From NCBI GenBank assembly GCA_040758475.1, contig JBFLVN010000160.1, positions 1 to 8,673 on the forward strand: DNA of 8,673 nucleotides, in the 5' to 3' direction. This DNA comes from JBFLVN01 sp040758475 (GTDB lineage Bacteria > JAGRBM01). Position numbers and translations under genes: made by a program. This document shows, piece by piece, positions 5,707 through 8,673 of the stretch. Every line of letters begins with the position of its first letter. The stretch's first letter is position 1. The notes below the pieces were generated by a model, which saw nothing but the letters and a program-made list of their open reading frames with translations, searched no databases and had not been told where the DNA came from.

Positions 5707-5720
5707 GGCCAACGGCCTTT
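5707..5720 (+). other. Small intercistronic hairpin between porin and binding protein
   Basis: GGCC-AAC-GGCC followed by TTT begins two bases after the porin stop. A 4-bp stem is too short for a strong terminator, but it could lower read-through or mark the porin mRNA 3' end, making the porin more abundant than the binding protein. This may be chance. Confidence 0.22.
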
Positions 5721-5762
5721 GCGAGATTGGTTTTATGGGGAGGCGTGAGGAGGGTAAAAAAA

Positions 5763-6683
5763 ATGGTTCTTGGAAGATGGATGAGAATCTCCCTTGCTAT
5801 CGCCTTTGCGGTCGGGGTGTTGAGCCCCACCGCCCATGCTGAAACTATTCGCATTGGTTCCATCAGCTCTACGCCGGTTGAAGAGACTCGGATTTTCCAG
5901 CCGCTGGCGGATTATTTGTCGGACGCCCTCAAGGCCCACGGGATCGAAGGGGTGGAGATCGTCGTGGCGAAGACCATCCCCGAAATGGCGGATTTGCTCA
6001 AATCCGGGAAAGCGGACCTCTACATCGACAGCCCCTTCGCGGCGACGGCTGTTCACCGGCTTTCAGGCGCCAAACCCTTTCTGCGCCGCTGGAAGAAGGG
6101 CGTGGGGGAATACCGGACGCAGATTTTCGTGCGGGCCGACAGTGGGATTGATTCGCTCGAAAAGCTCAAGGGGAACCTGATCGCCTTCGAGGAACAAGCT
6201 TCCTCTTCCGGCTACCTTTTGCCCAAACTCATGCTCCGGCAGATGCATTTCACGCTCACGCAAAAGAAAAGCATCTCCGACTCCGTGGTGCCCGACGAGA
6301 TCGGCTATCTTTTCAGCAGCGACGATGATTTAACCGTGAAGTGGGTTTTGAAGGGGAAAGTCGCCGCAGGAGCCTGCGACGACGAGGGCCTTCGGCGCCG
6401 CGCGGGGCAGGACTTCGGGAAACTGCGGATTCTTCACGAATCTTTCCCCATGCCGCGCCACGTCGTTCTGCACCGGGCCGATCTTTCCAGTGAACGGCGG
6501 ACCCAGGTTCGAGATGCTCTCCTGGCCATGCATGAGACGGAAGCGGGCCGGAAGGCCCTGGAAGCTTTTCAGAAAACTACCAAATTTGACGAGCTTTCTT
6601 CGACGGCCATGGCGCCTCTCATGCTCCCCTTGGCCCAGTCGTTCCTGGACTCGGAGTTCGGCCTGACGATTTCTTCCAAATAA
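5763..6683 (+). CDS. PhnD-like periplasmic oxyanion-binding protein (phosphate/phosphite/phosphonate family)
   Basis: From the ATG at 5763 (AGGAGGG eight bases upstream) the product is 306 residues, normal for the family. A TTG 12 codons earlier in the same frame lacks such a site. The signal peptide ends at about residue 26 (SPTAHA). The mature protein begins ETIRIGSISSTPVEETRIF, the typical first strand and helix of this family. The hinge segment SGKADLYIDSP (81-91) has Tyr88, and SSSG at 147-150 in AFEEQASSSGYLLPK corresponds to the Ser/Thr loop that binds the phosphonate oxygens in E. coli PhnD. Asp206-Asp207 (ACDDEGL) lies near the second contact region, where PhnD-type proteins vary with ligand. 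The ligand could be phosphate, phosphite, a phosphonate or another oxyanion. No permease or ATPase gene is adjacent: upstream is an OprP-like porin, downstream a convergent GST gene 12 bases away. Confidence 0.88.
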   Translation: MVLGRWMRISLAIAFAVGVLSPTAHAETIRIGSISSTPVEETRIFQPLADYLSDALKAHGIEGVEIVVAKTIPEMADLLKSGKADLYIDSPFAATAVHRLSGAKPFLRRWKKGVGEYRTQIFVRADSGIDSLEKLKGNLIAFEEQASSSGYLLPKLMLRQMHFTLTQKKSISDSVVPDEIGYLFSSDDDLTVKWVLKGKVAAGACDDEGLRRRAGQDFGKLRILHESFPMPRHVVLHRADLSSERRTQVRDALLAMHETEAGRKALEAFQKTTKFDELSSTAMAPLMLPLAQSFLDSEFGLTISSK

Positions 6684-6695
6684 GGCTGGAGGGCT

Positions 6696-7304
6696 TTAGG
6701 CCTTCGCGCTGGGCCGGGCGGCGACCGTCTGGTGCCAGCGCTGGAGATTTTTCTGCTCGGGTGTAATCCGGATGTTGGAGATCCGGCCGAAGTCCACGGC
6801 GACGAGGGCCGTGATATCGGCGATGGAATACTTGTCTCCGGCGATGAATTCCCTTCCTTCCAATTCCTTGTCCAGCCATTCAAGCCGCTTTTCGGCCGCC
6901 TTGCGGCAGACTTCCCCGTACTCGGCCACCTGGGGGATGCGGCCCTTGAAGAAAACGTGGGTGTTGCGGAAGCACCCCGCCATGTAGAAGAGGAGTTCGA
7001 TCTCCATCCGCCGCTGCCACATCTCGATGAAAGCCCGTTCCTTGGCGTTCGTGCCGAAGAGCGAGGGTTCGGGCTTTTGTTCTTCGAAGTAGCGGCAGAT
7101 GGCCACTGATTCGGAGAGATAAGTCCCATCGTCCATTTCCAGGACCGGAACGAGACCCAAGGGATTTTTCTGGATGTGCTCGGGGAGCTTGTGCTCCCCC
7201 TTGGCGATCTGGACTTGCACGTACTCGATGGGAATTCCCTTTTCGGCCATGAAAATCCGCACGCGGCGGGGGTTGGGGGCCATGCGGTCTTCGTAAATTT
7301 TCAT
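6696..7304 (-). CDS. Glutathione S-transferase family protein
   Basis: From the ATG at 7304 the product is 202 residues, standard for a soluble GST. AAGGAG lies seven bases upstream, and the GST fold starts exactly here (MKIYEDRMAPNPRRVRIF), so the longer frame from 7379 is not used. The N-terminal thioredoxin-like domain covers about 1-75. It contains APNPRRVRIFMAEKGI (9-24), the cis-proline in VPVLE (52-56) and the glutathione gamma-glutamyl contact SES (64-66). The helical domain covers about 88-200 with the capping motif SIADITALVAVDF (160-172). The usual catalytic Ser, Cys or Tyr position appears to be Ala9; Asn11 may take its place, as in YfcG-like enzymes. The likely role is cytosolic detoxification or disulfide reduction with glutathione. 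It follows the ABC1 kinase gene by 28 bases and is probably in the same operon. Confidence 0.92.
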   Translation of the reverse strand: MKIYEDRMAPNPRRVRIFMAEKGIPIEYVQVQIAKGEHKLPEHIQKNPLGLVPVLEMDDGTYLSESVAICRYFEEQKPEPSLFGTNAKERAFIEMWQRRMEIELLFYMAGCFRNTHVFFKGRIPQVAEYGEVCRKAAEKRLEWLDKELEGREFIAGDKYSIADITALVAVDFGRISNIRITPEQKNLQRWHQTVAARPSAKA

Positions 7305-7332
7305 CGGGGCTCTCCTTGGCTGTACGGCTGCT

Positions 7333-8673
7333 CTAGGCGGCTCGCACGCGCACTTGCTCGACGGGCCTTGGTGTCGCATCCAGGAAGCGGGGTTCCAGTT
7401 TTACGCCGAGCATGGTGAGGCCCGGCGGGTTGTTCTCGTCTTCGTAGAAATAGCGCCGTGCGGCCTGATGGAAATTCCCGAAGGCGCCGAGCTGCTGGGA
7501 GATGGAATTGAGGCCGAAGGTGATCCGGAGGAAGAAGAGGAGGTCGGGCGGCAAATTCACCTGCCGGAGCTTGATCGGGTCCATGACGACTTTCGCCCGC
7601 TGCACCCATTCCTCCGTGAAGACCCACTCCCCTTTGGCGTAATAGGGTTCCAGGTGGTAGCTCCACATCTCCCACATGAAGTCGGCGTCGTAGGGGCGGT
7701 CGGGCAGGACGAGCCCCAGCTTGTAGACGTATTCGTCGTGGGTCTTGCGGTCCCGCTCGATGATGGCCCGGTAGAAGCGTTTCAAGTCCGTCATGAACGC
7801 CGGCTGGAAGTACTTGATGCAGCCGAAATCGATGAAGGAGACGCCTCCGTCCTCGTGAAAGATGTAATTCCCGGGATGGGGATCGCCGTTGTAGACGAGG
7901 TGCCGGAACATGGAATCGAAAACGAAATCCCCGATCACGTAGGAGGCGAGGCGCTTTTCGTCCTTGTTCGAGATTTTGAGGAAGTCGTAGAAATTAAGGC
8001 CCCGCTTGAATTCCTGGCAGAGGACTTTTTTCGCCGTGAGCTCGGGAAAGACGCGGGGGATGCGGATGTAGGGGTGGCCTTTCCAGAGATCGAAGAAGAC
8101 CTGCTGGTTTTTGGCTTCCTGCCGGTAATCGAGTTCGTCGAGCATCCGCTCTTTTAACTCCGCCACGACGGCCTTCATGTCCACGTTCTTGTTGATGGCG
8201 CTCATCATGGCGGCGAGCTGGCCGGAGGCCTTGAGATCGTTTTCGATCGCCACGTCCACGCCCGGGTATTGGACCTTGACGGCCACGTCCGTCCCGTCGC
8301 GAAGCACGGCCTTGTGGACCTGCCCGATGGACGCGGCGGCCAGCGGCTTTTCATCGAAGTGCTTGAAGAATTTCCCCAGGTCGCCCTTGAGTTCCGATTC
8401 GACCACGCCCCGGGCGAGATCGAAGGCCATGGGCGGGGAATCCTTCTGCAGGGTCTGGAGCATCTTCTTGGCTTCGTCGGGCAGTGCGTCGCTTGTAAAG
8501 GACATGATCTGCCCGAGCTTCATGAACACGCCCTTCATGTTTCCCATGATCTTGGCCGCCTCGGCGGCGGACTCGATGTGGTACTGCTCTTCGAGTTTCT
8601 TCTTGTTCTCGCGGGTGGCCAGCATCTGGCGGAACTTGAGCCACAGGGCGCGGAAGACCCGCTTTCCCGCCAT
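7333..8673 (-). CDS. ABC1/UbiB/AarF-family atypical protein kinase-like ATPase
   Basis: The frame covers 446 residues, and its ATG is the last three bases of the window, so a start further upstream and the ribosome site cannot be seen. All family hallmarks are present in order: KLGQ at 52-55 (the KxGQ motif), the Ala-rich loop LAAASIGQVH at 111-120 replacing the Gly-rich loop of ordinary kinases, Lys133 in VAVKVQYPG, Glu180 in DELDYRQEAKN, the catalytic loop NGDPHPGN at 262-269, and DFG at 282-284. Bacterial members (UbiB) support ubiquinone synthesis, while others act in lipid or isoprenoid handling. Unlike UbiB there is no C-terminal pair of membrane helices; the protein ends in a charged tail. 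The downstream neighbour is a GST, and no ubi gene is next to it, so the quinone link is unproven. Confidence 0.93.
   Translation of the reverse strand: MAGKRVFRALWLKFRQMLATRENKKKLEEQYHIESAAEAAKIMGNMKGVFMKLGQIMSFTSDALPDEAKKMLQTLQKDSPPMAFDLARGVVESELKGDLGKFFKHFDEKPLAAASIGQVHKAVLRDGTDVAVKVQYPGVDVAIENDLKASGQLAAMMSAINKNVDMKAVVAELKERMLDELDYRQEAKNQQVFFDLWKGHPYIRIPRVFPELTAKKVLCQEFKRGLNFYDFLKISNKDEKRLASYVIGDFVFDSMFRHLVYNGDPHPGNYIFHEDGGVSFIDFGCIKYFQPAFMTDLKRFYRAIIERDRKTHDEYVYKLGLVLPDRPYDADFMWEMWSYHLEPYYAKGEWVFTEEWVQRAKVVMDPIKLRQVNLPPDLLFFLRITFGLNSISQQLGAFGNFHQAARRYFYEDENNPPGLTMLGVKLEPRFLDATPRPVEQVRVRAA

Noticed and set aside
6682..6707. Possible bidirectional terminator between the PhnD-like and GST genes
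   Set aside because: AAGGC and GCCTT could pair only as a 5-bp stem around a long loop, with no T-tract on either strand.
6569..7129. Minus-strand frame overlapping both the GST gene and the end of the PhnD-like gene
   Set aside because: It is a shifted reading of the GST gene, rich in Ser, Pro and Arg, without a domain; it conflicts with two well-supported genes.
7305..7379. N-terminal extension of the GST from an ATG at 7379
   Set aside because: It would overlap the ABC1 stop region and add 25 unstructured residues; the ATG at 7304 has AAGGAG at proper spacing and begins exactly at the GST fold.
7354..8157. Long plus-strand open frame (267 codons) across the ABC1 gene
   Set aside because: It lies antisense to a gene with every ABC1 motif intact; its translation is dominated by Glu, Val and Asp runs with no recognisable domain, as expected for the complement of GC-rich coding sequence.

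Overview
The window looks like a chromosomal segment from an uncultured Gram-negative bacterium with a GC content of roughly 58-60% by eye. The evidence for a Gram-negative cell is an outer-membrane beta-barrel of the OprP type, a periplasmic binding protein and exported proteins with ordinary signal peptides. Strong GGAGG-type ribosome sites and the use of GTG and TTG starts fit a proteobacterial or Nitrospinota/Acidobacteriota-like genome, but nothing here fixes the phylum. I see no tRNA, rRNA, CRISPR array, transposase or phage gene.

Layout from left to right. Bases 2-88 are the 3' end of a gene that may encode an amidohydrolase. Next come a small three-helix membrane protein (138-572, +) and, meeting it tail to tail with overlapping stop codons, an EamA/DMT transporter (569-1444, -). 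Upstream of the transporter on the same strand is a secreted SMP-30-like beta-propeller (1529-2362, -). The 84 bases between these two minus-strand genes hold a nearly perfect 69-base palindrome of the dispersed-repeat type. It supplies the transporter's ribosome site. A divergent intergenic region leads to a plus-strand pair: a multi-histidine SdhC/FrdC-like cytochrome b membrane protein (2551-3288) and an ECF41/SigJ-type sigma factor with a fused SnoaL-like domain (TTG start, 3300-4229). The sigma factor's ribosome site overlaps the cytochrome stop codon.

A well-defined promoter at 4283-4310 follows. Its spacer carries a perfect 6-1-6 palindrome, and its leader can fold into two competing hairpins. 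It drives an OprP/OprO-type porin (4398-5705) and a PhnD-like oxyanion-binding protein (5763-6683). No ABC permease or ATPase gene is present nearby, so the pair is an orphan outer-membrane plus periplasm module. The right end is a minus-strand pair: an ABC1/UbiB-like atypical kinase (7333-8673, its ATG on the last three bases of the window) and a glutathione S-transferase (6696-7304).

The most interesting parts are the regulated porin/binding-protein pair with its operator and leader RNA, the cytochrome b/ECF41 pair, and the palindrome embedded in the transporter's translation start. All functions are inferred from sequence motifs read by eye; no database search was done.
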